Source: a virus
Strand: one strand, 5' to 3'
Length of the DNA stretch: 23,899 bases
IMG/VR virus record: IMGVR_UViG_3300017989_000439
Span: 1-23,899 of that record
Part shown: positions 12,007 through 20,089 of the stretch, in pieces
Layout of the letters: each line of letters starts with the position of its first letter
How positions within the stretch are numbered: position 1 is the first letter of the stretch
Position numbers and translations under genes: made by a program
Notes under the pieces: generated by a model
Database searches by the model: none
The model's input: only the letters and a program-made list of their open reading frames with translations
What the model was told of the DNA's origin: nothing

Positions 12007-14825
12007 CAGACACACCTCAACATAGTAAGCAGTTAATGAAGGAATTATCCAACGTTAATACTGCCCACGATGTCTTCTCACGGATGACTGCTTCACGGTC
12101 TCCTGATAAAATTATTTTACAAAGAGGACGAGGGGTACTTGATTATTACGATGTAATGGTTGATGCTGATCCTGTATTAGCTGGTCTGTTAGAAACTCGA
12201 GTTGATGCTGTGGCTGGTCTTGGTTGGGATGTAGTCTCTGCGTCAGATGATGATAGCGATGAAAAGATTGCCGAGTTTATTCGCTTTGGTTTCGGTCAGC
12301 TTAAACGATTTAAACAAGACCTTGAACAAATACTTTCTGCAGCTCGAACCGGTTTCTCAGTATGCGAAATAGTCTGGGACTTAGTTACATGGGAAGGTCA
12401 GCAAAAGTGGGTACCGGTTAAACTGCTTTCGAGAAGGCCTGAGCGATTTACTTTTGATGAAGAATATAATCTGAGACTTAAGACACGGACCAATTCATGG
12501 GATGGCGAAGAACTTCCTCCAAATAAGTTTATCCATCATATCTTCAGGCCAAGGTACGAGAATCCTTATGGCACAAGTCTGTGCACAAGTGTCTGGTGGA
12601 TGTGGTGGTTTAAACACCATGGAATGGCATGGTGGCTGAAGGCTGCAGAACGTGGTGCAGTTGTTACTCCTATTGGATACTATCCAGAAGGCTGGAATGA
12701 AAATCAGATAGAAGACTTTAAGAAATTCCTCAGAGGCATTATGGGTGATTCCTATGGCGCCTTACCTGAAGGATCTAACGTAGACTTTCCTCAGATTAAA
12801 ATTGATCCTGAGTTTGCATCAGCTTTACGAGAAGCTTGTAACGAGGAAATGATTTATCGTGTATTAGGTGGCACACAGTCTTCAGCAGGTAATGAAGGAT
12901 CAAGGGCAAAAGCTCAGGTCCATGAACACAGATTCCAAGAACGTAAAGAAGCTGATGCTGAATCTGTAATGGCTACTATCAATGACCAGTTGGTTAAGCC
13001 GATGGTCCTGCTTAATTTTCCTGAACCACAGGACTATCCTTTCTGGCGGTTGTTATATGATCCTGAGAAAGATACAAGTGCACTTGCTGATGTTCTTATC
13101 AAAGCTGCAAAGATTAAGATTCCAGTAGCTGTTGGTGATGCTGCTGAGATGTTGAATTTGCCGCTTGCTGAAGAGGGTGAACAGTTAATTGAAATGACTC
13201 AGGCACCAAGTCCGTTTATGCAGGATGTTCCTGCTGGTAAAAAGAAAGATGATCCTCAGGATCCAGATGAAGAACCGGATGATAATCCAGATGAGGGGGA
13301 AGCTGTAAACCCTAAGATATACCGCCTGAGTTTCTCGGCTCGTAAAAGAGCGGCTAAGTATATTGACAATCAACAGAAGCTGATTGACGGTGCCATCAAA
13401 AAGAGTAAGCCGGTTATGGATGATATTCTCAAGCAGGTTAAGTCATGGGTTAAACGACAGAAGACTATTGAGAACGCTGCCGAGAATGCTAACAGTTTTA
13501 AACTGGATTCTGATAAGCTTGCTGCCTATCTGCTTGATGCCCGTTATTATTCTATGCTAATGGGTTTCCATGACTTTACCAATGAGCCCGATGCCACCGT
13601 CAGGTTTAATCTTAAGAAATGGTTCTATCAGAAATTTATAGCTAAGTATGAATTCGAGCCTCTGCCATTTCAGGATGCTATTAAATTATTTGAAGATCGG
13701 TCTGTTATGGATCGTGAAGATTTTGATACTCTATTATCATTTGAAAGAAGGAACGCATTGACAGCCGCTGGTATGTCTGCCGAAACAATTGAGCATACAG
13801 TCCGAAGTCTTTTGGTAAGTGCTTTAAAAGAAGGTATGACATTACCTGATTTCATAGGCAACTTACAATTGCCAAATGTAGTCCATGCAGAAAATATCTT
13901 CAGGACTAACATGAGTAGTGCCTATAACAACGGACACATGGAAGGTATGTTTTATCCGGGTTATGAAGACACAATTGCAGCTATCGAATTTATAGCGATC
14001 ATGGATGGCCGCGAGACTGACATTTGTCGCGAGAGACATGGCAAACTGTACAAGCTAGAAGATCTTAAGACTGCAGGTGTTGCACCACCTCTTCACTTCC
14101 AATGCAGATCAACTATAGTAGAAGTCTTTGCTGATGAATTAGAGGGTCGAGAAATTTCGGGTACTCCCTCTGTTCCTGCACAATCTGGCTTTGGAGAATT
14201 TCAACCAGTCTTAGAACATCCGCCTGAACCTCAGTCAGGTATAGATATTTTTGTTAGTATGGTTCCTCACCTTGAGAAGCAACCAGATTTTGTAAAAGAG
14301 ACTTGGGAAGAAATACGAAAATTAGCAGAGAAATCTGGTACTGGATTAGAAGAGATTGAGCATGGAGCTATATTTGACAGAGATGGTTTTCTACTTGAAG
14401 AAACAGGTATTGTTAAAGGCGATCATTCAAGTGTAAGATTACCTATGCCTGTCGGTGCTGAAGAAACAATTATTCATGAGTATCCGGGTTTGATGACTAC
14501 ACATTCTCATCCATTAGATACAACATTCTCGGCCGAAGATATGATTAACATGTGGGCTAACCCGATGGAAACTGTATCTGTGGTTGTAGGTGAATATTCA
14601 ATACAGGCTCTTAAATACCGCGGCTTTGATGTACAGACTGAAGTAATGAGTAATCCGATTAAATATCAAGCTGAGGTACAAAAGATATATGATGCGGTAA
14701 CTGAGATAATGGAGAAGAGAGATGTAGGCATTAGTGACGCAATGGAAATCTATATTAATGAACATCCAGAAGACTGGCAGTATCAGCGAATTGGCTGGGA
14801 TGAGGTGTTAGATTATGGCGGATAA
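12003..14825 (+). CDS. Portal (DUF935/Mu gp29-like) fused to MuF and a JAMM/JAB-like C-terminal domain
   Basis: 940 residues, about twice a normal portal. Residues 1-400 are a Mu gp29-like portal (DYYDVMVDADPVLAGLLETR; FRPRYENPYGTSL at 181-193; VLGGTQSS at 287-294). An acidic Asp/Pro linker (415-434) follows. Residues 440-715 are a MuF minor head domain: AENIFRTNMSSAYNNGHMEG (629-648), then ICRERHGKLY (C675, H679) and PPLHFQCR (695-702). A Pro-rich linker leads to a third domain (745-940) containing H834-S-H836-P then S843-x2-D846, with E786 about 48 residues earlier, the layout of a JAMM/MPN metalloprotease. The H-to-S spacing is six residues, one shorter than the classical seven. Portal and MuF form the DNA gate and prohead-initiation complex; the third domain could be an injected or processing enzyme. 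Confidence 0.85.
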   Translation: MTDTPQHSKQLMKELSNVNTAHDVFSRMTASRSPDKIILQRGRGVLDYYDVMVDADPVLAGLLETRVDAVAGLGWDVVSASDDDSDEKIAEFIRFGFGQLKRFKQDLEQILSAARTGFSVCEIVWDLVTWEGQQKWVPVKLLSRRPERFTFDEEYNLRLKTRTNSWDGEELPPNKFIHHIFRPRYENPYGTSLCTSVWWMWWFKHHGMAWWLKAAERGAVVTPIGYYPEGWNENQIEDFKKFLRGIMGDSYGALPEGSNVDFPQIKIDPEFASALREACNEEMIYRVLGGTQSSAGNEGSRAKAQVHEHRFQERKEADAESVMATINDQLVKPMVLLNFPEPQDYPFWRLLYDPEKDTSALADVLIKAAKIKIPVAVGDAAEMLNLPLAEEGEQLIEMTQAPSPFMQDVPAGKKKDDPQDPDEEPDDNPDEGEAVNPKIYRLSFSARKRAAKYIDNQQKLIDGAIKKSKPVMDDILKQVKSWVKRQKTIENAAENANSFKLDSDKLAAYLLDARYYSMLMGFHDFTNEPDATVRFNLKKWFYQKFIAKYEFEPLPFQDAIKLFEDRSVMDREDFDTLLSFERRNALTAAGMSAETIEHTVRSLLVSALKEGMTLPDFIGNLQLPNVVHAENIFRTNMSSAYNNGHMEGMFYPGYEDTIAAIEFIAIMDGRETDICRERHGKLYKLEDLKTAGVAPPLHFQCRSTIVEVFADELEGREISGTPSVPAQSGFGEFQPVLEHPPEPQSGIDIFVSMVPHLEKQPDFVKETWEEIRKLAEKSGTGLEEIEHGAIFDRDGFLLEETGIVKGDHSSVRLPMPVGAEETIIHEYPGLMTTHSHPLDTTFSAEDMINMWANPMETVSVVVGEYSIQALKYRGFDVQTEVMSNPIKYQAEVQKIYDAVTEIMEKRDVGISDAMEIYINEHPEDWQYQRIGWDEVLDYGG

Positions 14826-14940
14826 AATATCACCGGGTTACAAAGACGATAGCACTTTACAGATGGTCCAACGAATGGAAGCTGAGGGTGCTAGTATCGA
14901 AGAAATAAAAGATGCGATCAAGGAGAAACGCAATGCCTGA
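14815..14940 (+). CDS. 41-residue protein between portal and protease genes
   Basis: The frame from the ATG at 14815 to the TGA at 14938-14940 overlaps the end of the portal gene by 11 bases and the start of the protease gene by 8. GAGG lies about 10 bases upstream. The peptide (MADKISPGYKDDSTLQMVQ, then two charged helices ending EIKDAIKEKRNA) is regular, soluble and helical. It fills the whole gap and contains the next gene's SD (AAGGAG). No family recognised; small capsid-assembly or regulatory peptides occur at such positions. Confidence 0.6.
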   Translation: MADKISPGYKDDSTLQMVQRMEAEGASIEEIKDAIKEKRNA

Positions 14941-16225
14941 TATTATAACTGACTATACAGAGAAAGTCAGAATGACCATCATGCGAGAAGGTGACTGGCA
15001 GGGTTTTAATATGACACCTGAGCTGATGAAGGAACTTGCAACAAGTTATGATACTCAGACTTTAAAAGCTCCGGTTGTTGTAGATCATATGGATGAAGGC
15101 CCGAGCTTTGGTCATATTTTATCATTAGAAGTTGTTAATGATTCTGATGATAAAGGTGAAGTCAGACTTGATGCTATTGTCGGGTTAACTGCTGAAGGGT
15201 CGTGGCTTGTTGAATCTGGATCCTATCCTGAGCGATCGGTTTTCATCAGGCGTGATTATCCGTTCGAAGGTATCTGGTATATGTGCCATATATCTTTACT
15301 CGGTGCGGGAAACCCGAGGGTCACAGGAATGGGTCCTGTTGTCAGGCTTGAAAATATTAATGATCTGGCAGCGGCGATGGAAGTTCCTGAGGAAGAACTT
15401 GTTGCGGCTTTTAATGCGGTCAAATTTATCTGGAGTCAGGATGATGAGCATATTACTTATCGTGTCCGGACACCTTCCAGATTTAATCCTAAGTCGCTGA
15501 AGACAGTTGACTTTAAAACCGACAAGCGGATCAAGGCTATTGTCGGAAAACTTAAGACTCAATATGTACCAGCAGATGGCGATAAGAACGGACTTGTGGT
15601 CCAGAGCTTATTGTTTGATAAATCAAAATGGGACTTGGTCAAAGCGAAATCTTGGATCAAATCACATACAAAAGAATTTAAAGGAGGCATCGACAAAATG
15701 GCAGACGATGTCAATGGTACCGAAGAAGGTACCACGAATGCTGACCAGATCGCCGAACTTACGGCCAGAGCTGAGTCGGCAGAAAGCGAGCTTGCCGCTG
15801 TTCGGGAATCCGAACAGGCAGCAGCCGCAGAACTCGATCGAGCCAACGTGCAATCGGCGATTGACACACTACTTGCAGCTGGAACAATTGTTCCTGCTCA
15901 TGTTGAGATGGGTCTCGTCGATGCCGTAACTGCTATTTCACCTGATCTTGTGATCGGTGAAAAGTCAGTCAGGAACATAGTCCTTGACTGTGTTGCACAT
16001 GCAACCGCTGCTCCTGTCAAAGGTGTAAAAACCGGCGACAAGCTGACGGTCGTTAAGGGTGGGGTCGACAACCGCGATCTGAATAGATTAGAAAATTCAG
16101 ACGTTCGTGTTGCACCCGGAACGATCGAGGTTACAGCTCGTGCACGTGAGCTAATCAAAGAAGGAACTAAGGTCTCAGACGCCTACTTACAGGCTAAGGC
16201 CGAACTCACGGGGGTAACAACTTAA
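14933..16225 (+). CDS. Prohead protease-scaffold fusion, Mu gpI-like
   Basis: 430 residues from the ATG at 14933, with AAGGAG 7 bases ahead; an upstream in-frame ATG lacks support. Residues 1-150 match the Mu I-type assembly protease pattern: GFNMTPELMKELATSYD, APVVVDHMDEGPSFGHI (His in VDHM, about 50) and a Ser-containing ERSVFI. Residues 170-250 contain FDKSKWDLVKAKSWIKSHTK, a short module seen near phage proteases. Residues 256-430 are an Ala/Glu coiled coil (ADQIAELTARAESAESELA) and helical tail typical of scaffolds. The protease would trim the scaffold once the shell is built. In Mu the same frame also yields the separate scaffold gpZ, and a strong internal start is present here too. Confidence 0.8.
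   Translation: MPDIITDYTEKVRMTIMREGDWQGFNMTPELMKELATSYDTQTLKAPVVVDHMDEGPSFGHILSLEVVNDSDDKGEVRLDAIVGLTAEGSWLVESGSYPERSVFIRRDYPFEGIWYMCHISLLGAGNPRVTGMGPVVRLENINDLAAAMEVPEEELVAAFNAVKFIWSQDDEHITYRVRTPSRFNPKSLKTVDFKTDKRIKAIVGKLKTQYVPADGDKNGLVVQSLLFDKSKWDLVKAKSWIKSHTKEFKGGIDKMADDVNGTEEGTTNADQIAELTARAESAESELAAVRESEQAAAAELDRANVQSAIDTLLAAGTIVPAHVEMGLVDAVTAISPDLVIGEKSVRNIVLDCVAHATAAPVKGVKTGDKLTVVKGGVDNRDLNRLENSDVRVAPGTIEVTARARELIKEGTKVSDAYLQAKAELTGVTT
15698..16225 (+). CDS. Nested scaffold protein from internal start (Mu gpZ analogue)
   Basis: Within the protease frame, AAGGAGG at 15681-15687 lies 10 bases before an in-frame ATG at 15698, giving a 175-residue product that starts MADDVNGTEEG and consists of the coiled coil plus tail. 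This SD is as strong as any between genes in the window, and such a sequence inside a coding region is not expected by chance. Mu makes its scaffold from a nested in-frame gene in the same way. Inference: free scaffold is made in excess over the protease fusion. Confidence 0.65.
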   Translation: MADDVNGTEEGTTNADQIAELTARAESAESELAAVRESEQAAAAELDRANVQSAIDTLLAAGTIVPAHVEMGLVDAVTAISPDLVIGEKSVRNIVLDCVAHATAAPVKGVKTGDKLTVVKGGVDNRDLNRLENSDVRVAPGTIEVTARARELIKEGTKVSDAYLQAKAELTGVTT

Positions 16226-16675
16226 ATGCCTTATCCCACAACACGACAGAAACATCAGAAGAGCCAGCATTCTCATTCCGTGCGGTTCTTCGCAGAGACA
16301 GCAGTTCTCATGGGTCAGGTAGTTACACTTGGCACAGACGACACTGAGGTTATTCCGTCGACAGCAGACGATGTGCCTCTCGGTGTTGCATTGAATACTG
16401 TTGATGCAGCTGACCTTGCAGCTTATGCCGCTGATGGAAATCAGGAGCATGTACAGTGTGAGGTTGCAATTCATGGAATGGTACCTGTTCTTGCCGGAGC
16501 AAAACTTACAATGGGCCAGATGGTGAAGTCAGATGCCAATGGTCGAGTGGTTCCCATTGTTGGTGGAGCAATCGAGTACGTCGTCGGTAAGATGTACAAT
16601 GTTGCCTCCGGAGATGGTGTTGAGTCTCATATGTGGATTACCATGTATGACAGCAAAGACGCTGCACCTGTTTAA
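16226..16675 (+). CDS. Head decoration/stabilising protein, DUF2190-like
   Basis: 149 residues. After a short polar His/Ser-rich N-terminus (RQKHQKSQHSHS) the protein is all-beta: MGQVVTLGTDDTEVIPSTADD, PLGVALNTVD, VQCEVAIHGMVPVLAGAKLTMGQMVKSDANGRVVPI. This is the pattern of capsid cement proteins such as DUF2190 members. It lies between scaffold and major capsid genes, where decoration proteins usually are, and begins directly on the base after the scaffold stop. It would trim the outside of the expanded shell. Confidence 0.75.
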   Translation: MPYPTTRQKHQKSQHSHSVRFFAETAVLMGQVVTLGTDDTEVIPSTADDVPLGVALNTVDAADLAAYAADGNQEHVQCEVAIHGMVPVLAGAKLTMGQMVKSDANGRVVPIVGGAIEYVVGKMYNVASGDGVESHMWITMYDSKDAAPV

Positions 16676-16709
16676 AATCTAATTCATCTCTTAAAGGAGA
16701 ACCTACAAA

Positions 16710-17696
16710 ATGTACGGAGAACCTACCATTGAACAAGGGCACATTGATGCTGCTCTTACCGACTTCAGTGTTCAGTCGTTCTACTTGAACACAAACTTTA
16801 TGGCGAACAACATTGCTCCCATAATTAAAGTCGGAAACCAGTCCGGTGGTTATCAGGTCATTTATCCGGGCGAGTCAATCAATGACGAGCACGAAGAAGA
16901 TCTGACCTACGGGCAGGAATCAACAGAGATGAATGAAGTCATTGACAAAGGGAATTATGCAACTCGCCTTATCGGTAAGTCTAATTTCCTTCCTGATGGA
17001 ATTCGTCTCAATGCAGATAATCCTGATGCAGTCGAGCAGAGGAAAGTTGCTGGTCTTGCACAGAATCAGGCTATCCGCAGGGAACGAATGTTGGCAGCTT
17101 TGATCGATGACGTGGATAACTTCCACGCAGCCGGTCATCACTTTGCAGCCGCGGCTGCGTGGGATGTTGCCACTACAAATCCCAAGATCGATATTGATGC
17201 TGCTGTTCGTCTTATCACGCTCGCAGCCGGTGTCGCTCCCAACCGTATGCTGATGTCACCTATCGCATACGACATCTTTTCAAGGAATGCAGTCCTTACC
17301 AATATGATCCAGTACACTCAGGGAGACAGTTATCTGAGAAGTGGATCACTCGGGGATGTTGTCTATAACTTGAAACTTATGAAGGCAGGTGCGATTTATG
17401 ATTCTGCTGCTCCTCTTGAAGCAGAAGCAACGGCCTTCATCTGGGAAGAGTTACCCAACATCGATGATGACTGGGCTTTCCTGTATTACTTCGATGAGAA
17501 CGGAACTACCGACACAGCAGGCTTTGCCCACCAGTTTGTCTGGAATGCAAACGTCCTGTCGCCCGGAATGATGGGCAGACTTCGCCGGTTCCGCATCGAA
17601 TCTCGTGAGGGTGAAATGTTTGACTTAAGGTCTGACTGGGATCTGCAGATTACGAATGGTCGCGCAGGTGCAGTCATTACCGGTATTCAGACATAA
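16710..17696 (+). CDS. Major capsid protein (HK97-like fold inferred)
   Basis: 328 residues with AAAGGAG 9 bases before the ATG. No N-terminal scaffold (delta) domain, consistent with a separate scaffold gene. The N-terminal arm includes DFSVQSFYLNTNFMANNIAP. The middle has a helix-rich spine (AVEQRKVAGLAQNQAIRRER) and an Ala-rich P-loop-like stretch (HHFAAAAAWDVATTNPKIDI). The A-domain part has PNRMLMSPIAYDIFSRN, typical of capsid proteins. Position after scaffold and decoration genes agrees. Codon choice looks more C/G-ending than in flanking genes, as for highly expressed genes. Confidence 0.85.
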   Translation: MYGEPTIEQGHIDAALTDFSVQSFYLNTNFMANNIAPIIKVGNQSGGYQVIYPGESINDEHEEDLTYGQESTEMNEVIDKGNYATRLIGKSNFLPDGIRLNADNPDAVEQRKVAGLAQNQAIRRERMLAALIDDVDNFHAAGHHFAAAAAWDVATTNPKIDIDAAVRLITLAAGVAPNRMLMSPIAYDIFSRNAVLTNMIQYTQGDSYLRSGSLGDVVYNLKLMKAGAIYDSAAPLEAEATAFIWEELPNIDDDWAFLYYFDENGTTDTAGFAHQFVWNANVLSPGMMGRLRRFRIESREGEMFDLRSDWDLQITNGRAGAVITGIQT

Positions 17697-17730
17697 GCCT
17701 TATTTATCCTGATTCTTTGGAGGAATCACT

Positions 17731-18114
17731 ATGGCTTATCGAGCTAACAAGACTCTTCATAAAGGTACCACCGGTAAAGTTGGTAAAAACAACTTCTTTA
17801 ATATCGGTGATGAAGTACCTGAGGATCATCCGTCATTCAAGCACTGGAAGAATAAGGGTTACCTGAATACTTTCACGCCGGGAGAAACGGAAGAGCCTGC
17901 TGGAGAGCCTGTAGAACCTGTTGACACTGGCTCGGGGGAAACCCCTGTTGACACTGGAATTTCAGACCTTGACTTTATAGATTCAACTCAAGCGGAAGTT
18001 CTTCAGGAAGCTGGTATACTTTCGGTCAGCGATCTGGAGGACTGGACCAAAGATGAACTTGTAAAACTTCAGGGTATTGGAGCCAAGACTGCGGAGAAGC
18101 TACTGGCATTATAA
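17731..18114 (+). CDS. Head-completion-region protein with C-terminal helix-hairpin-helix
   Basis: 127 residues. The N-terminus (1-50) is a small basic beta domain (MAYRANKTLHKGTTGKVGKN). The middle (52-76) is a Pro/Glu/Thr linker holding two copies of PVDTG. The C-terminus (83-127) is a Rad51/HhH-like fold: QAEVLQEAGILSVSDLEDW, then LQGIGAKTAEKLL, the GxG hairpin that contacts the DNA backbone. GGAGG precedes the ATG. It sits between the major capsid and connector genes. It could bind the packaged DNA end or act as a head-fibre or adaptor part. Confidence 0.65.
   Translation: MAYRANKTLHKGTTGKVGKNNFFNIGDEVPEDHPSFKHWKNKGYLNTFTPGETEEPAGEPVEPVDTGSGETPVDTGISDLDFIDSTQAEVLQEAGILSVSDLEDWTKDELVKLQGIGAKTAEKLLAL
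17917..17957 (+). repeat. In-gene 14-bp direct repeat encoding PVDTG
   Basis: CCTGTTGACACTGG occurs at 17917-17930 and 17944-17957, 27 bases (9 codons) apart. It produces the repeated PVDTG of the linker in the HhH protein. Probably a recent duplication of linker sequence. Confidence 0.7.
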
Positions 18115-18136
18115 TCATTTGAACGGAGACTGAAAC

Positions 18137-18643
18137 ATGGCTAATGAGAAATATACCACGGTTGAACTTGTCGCTGATCTTATGGGTGAGAGACATGCAG
18201 TCAACACTGCTATTGAACGGTCTGGCGGAGTTATAACTGATGCTGATGTAATAGCCAGCATCGAAGAAGTTATTCGTTCTGTTAGCCGTGAACTTGATGG
18301 TTATCTCAGGGGTCATGTGGAAGTTCCGTTCGATGATTATGCCACAGGTAATGTTTCTCCAGACATTGAGGTGATGGTCAGAGGATATGTAGCATATCGT
18401 CTGTGGGCACGTCGTGGTCGTTTTGACAAAGACAATCCTCACAACGATGAGAAGAAGATATTCTTTGAGCGTGTCACAATGGTTCAGAGAGGTCGGTGGC
18501 GGTTTGATACAGCATCAGGTAAAGAGGTTGCTCAGAAACCTGTTCGCTATGAGACAGACCGTGTTGCCGATGATGTTGAACGAAAAGACATTGGAAGGAA
18601 ATTTACTGATACTTCACTAACAGGATTTACGAACCCGCAATGA
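18137..18643 (+). CDS. Head-tail connector, Mu gp36-like (DUF1320)
   Basis: 168 residues: YTTVELVADLMGERHAVNTA at the N-terminus, then a helix with IASIEEVIRSVSRELDGYL and VRGYVAYRLWARRG. The order of an N-terminal short helix, a DGYL-type turn and a hydrophobic second helix is that of gp6/gp36 head-completion proteins, which form a ring under the portal. The C-terminal 60 residues are polar. CGGAGA serves as a weak SD. The stop overlaps the next ATG by 4 bases. Confidence 0.75.
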   Translation: MANEKYTTVELVADLMGERHAVNTAIERSGGVITDADVIASIEEVIRSVSRELDGYLRGHVEVPFDDYATGNVSPDIEVMVRGYVAYRLWARRGRFDKDNPHNDEKKIFFERVTMVQRGRWRFDTASGKEVAQKPVRYETDRVADDVERKDIGRKFTDTSLTGFTNPQ

Positions 18644-19098
18644 CTACTAATCCGACAGTAACTGTGTCAGGTATTGAAGACGTTAAAGAAATGGTCAGAC
18701 GTCTTGAACGTGCTGGAATTCACACAATGCCTGTTTTCCGTGGTATAGGTGCAAGGATGCGCCGAATACAACTGAATCATTTTAAGACACAGGAAAATGC
18801 TGACGGTTCACCGTGGCCACCTTTAAGTGAAGCAACCAAAAACAGACCGGGTCGTGGAGGAGATTCTTCTGAACCTCTGAAGGATAAAGGTTTGATGTTT
18901 GGTTCAATTCACTATCAGGCTAATGTCGGTGGAGCTATTGTAGGAACTAATGATCCTAAGGCCAGATTTCATAACGAAGGTGGTGAAGGTGATCGTCCTC
19001 CGATGAGAGAGTTTATTTACTTAACGGATAACGATCAGAATTTCTTAGTCGATGTCTTATATCAGAGAACTATAAAGGATCCAATAGAAGGCTCATGA
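18640..19098 (+). CDS. Virion morphogenesis / tail completion protein, Mu gpG-P2 gpS-like
   Basis: 152 residues. The N-terminal half is helical (VKEMVRRLERAGI). Then come FKTQENADGSPWPPLSEATKN and LKDKGLMFGSIHYQANVGGAIVGTNDPKARFHNEGG, the well-known signature of the phage virion morphogenesis family (W.PL...T, L..tG.l..si, Y...H..G). RPPMREFIYL closes the domain. Both ends overlap neighbours as ATGA. It is needed for a correct head-tail joint. Confidence 0.85.
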   Translation: MTTNPTVTVSGIEDVKEMVRRLERAGIHTMPVFRGIGARMRRIQLNHFKTQENADGSPWPPLSEATKNRPGRGGDSSEPLKDKGLMFGSIHYQANVGGAIVGTNDPKARFHNEGGEGDRPPMREFIYLTDNDQNFLVDVLYQRTIKDPIEGS

Positions 19099-19655
19099 CT
19101 GTACCGACAACAACAAAAGCGAAAGCTAACAGGATTATTTCTGCGGCTAGTGACCAGATTAAAAACGTGGTCTATTCTATCTGCAGTGATCCGGCACCTG
19201 CTGGTTATACTTTTAATGCTGATTGGCTTGCTCGCTATGAGGCTGTCAGTAATTTAAATGTCATGACACCTGTTGGTATTGATGGTTCAGATCTTCTGGA
19301 TTCTACGTCTGAACATACTGATCGTTTTCCTGCGATCGCATTTTTCATTGATGAAATTCAGCGACAACCTGAAGCTGAAGAACTAGTCACTGCTTCATTA
19401 GGTGTGAGGATCGAATGTCAAGGCGAAACTTTTGCAATTGCTCAATATGAGATGCACGAGATTTATCAGGCCATCAGGTCTATACTCGCCTTAGATAAAT
19501 CGCTTGGTCATGCTACAGGTCGAGGTGGAATAGTTGACTGGAATCAATGGACTTCAATGCAGCATTTAATATTCACTGAGGATGAAATGAGAAGGCCAGT
19601 TGTGGCTGCATCATTTTTCTTCGAGGTGAAATATAGGGATGTGATTTACTCATGA
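19095..19655 (+). CDS. Probable tail terminator / neck protein
   Basis: 186 residues. A helical N-terminus (KANRIISAASDQIKNVVYSI) is followed by an alpha/beta body with RFPAIAFFIDEIQRQP, LVTASLGVRIECQG and a last strand VAASFFFEVKYRDV. The layout (conserved strand, long helix EMHEIYQAIRSIL, final strand) and the position between the gpG-like and tube genes match tail terminators, which cap the tail tube at the head end. It could be related to Mu gp37. No single motif proves it. ATGA overlaps on both sides. Confidence 0.6.
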   Translation: MTVPTTTKAKANRIISAASDQIKNVVYSICSDPAPAGYTFNADWLARYEAVSNLNVMTPVGIDGSDLLDSTSEHTDRFPAIAFFIDEIQRQPEAEELVTASLGVRIECQGETFAIAQYEMHEIYQAIRSILALDKSLGHATGRGGIVDWNQWTSMQHLIFTEDEMRRPVVAASFFFEVKYRDVIYS

Positions 19656-20089
19656 CAGATTTAAACGACTATCGTCCGGTGCGAGTTATCGCTGGTCTGT
19701 CTGTTGCGGGTGATGACCTCAAAACACTTGAGGAAAGTTATCCGAACGGAGAGCCAACGGAAGTCAGTAGTCATGGAGCAAAAACGGGTACTGTCTCTCG
19801 CTCATATAAGCCGGGACAGGTGATTGATGCTCCGACACCGGAAGAACGTGTAATCTTTGATCTGGCTCCTGATTCTGTGGTTGCTGATATTCCTCAGCAC
19901 GATGAAGGATTTGATGATCCACGTTCCGGCTTGGCTCGATCGCGTGCCTCGTCTGAACTTGGTCGTCATAAGTTCATCATGGAAACCACAGCCCGAGCCA
20001 ACAAGGCGGCTACTTCTGCTAAGCCGAAGAAGAAATCTTCTAAGAAAAAATCAGCGGATAAATCCACGAAGAAAGGAGGCGACAGATAA
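19652..20089 (+). CDS. Unknown tail-module protein with lysine-rich tail
   Basis: 145 residues. The N-terminal 80 residues are small and beta-rich (VRVIAGLSVAGDDLKTL; SRSYKPGQVIDAPTPEE). From 115 onward the protein is helical and very basic, ending with many K/S repeats (KPKKKSSKKKSADKSTKK). It overlaps the previous gene as ATGA and carries the next gene's SD (AAAGGAGG) in its last codons. Positive tails of this kind bind nucleic acid or acidic surfaces. The position suggests a neck or tail-assembly factor. Not recognised. Confidence 0.55.
   Translation: MTDLNDYRPVRVIAGLSVAGDDLKTLEESYPNGEPTEVSSHGAKTGTVSRSYKPGQVIDAPTPEERVIFDLAPDSVVADIPQHDEGFDDPRSGLARSRASSELGRHKFIMETTARANKAATSAKPKKKSSKKKSADKSTKKGGDR

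Noticed and set aside
15507-15929. Plus-strand 140-codon frame within the protease/scaffold gene
   Set aside because: Out-of-frame shadow; the real frame has the Mu gpI-like pattern and the internal SD.
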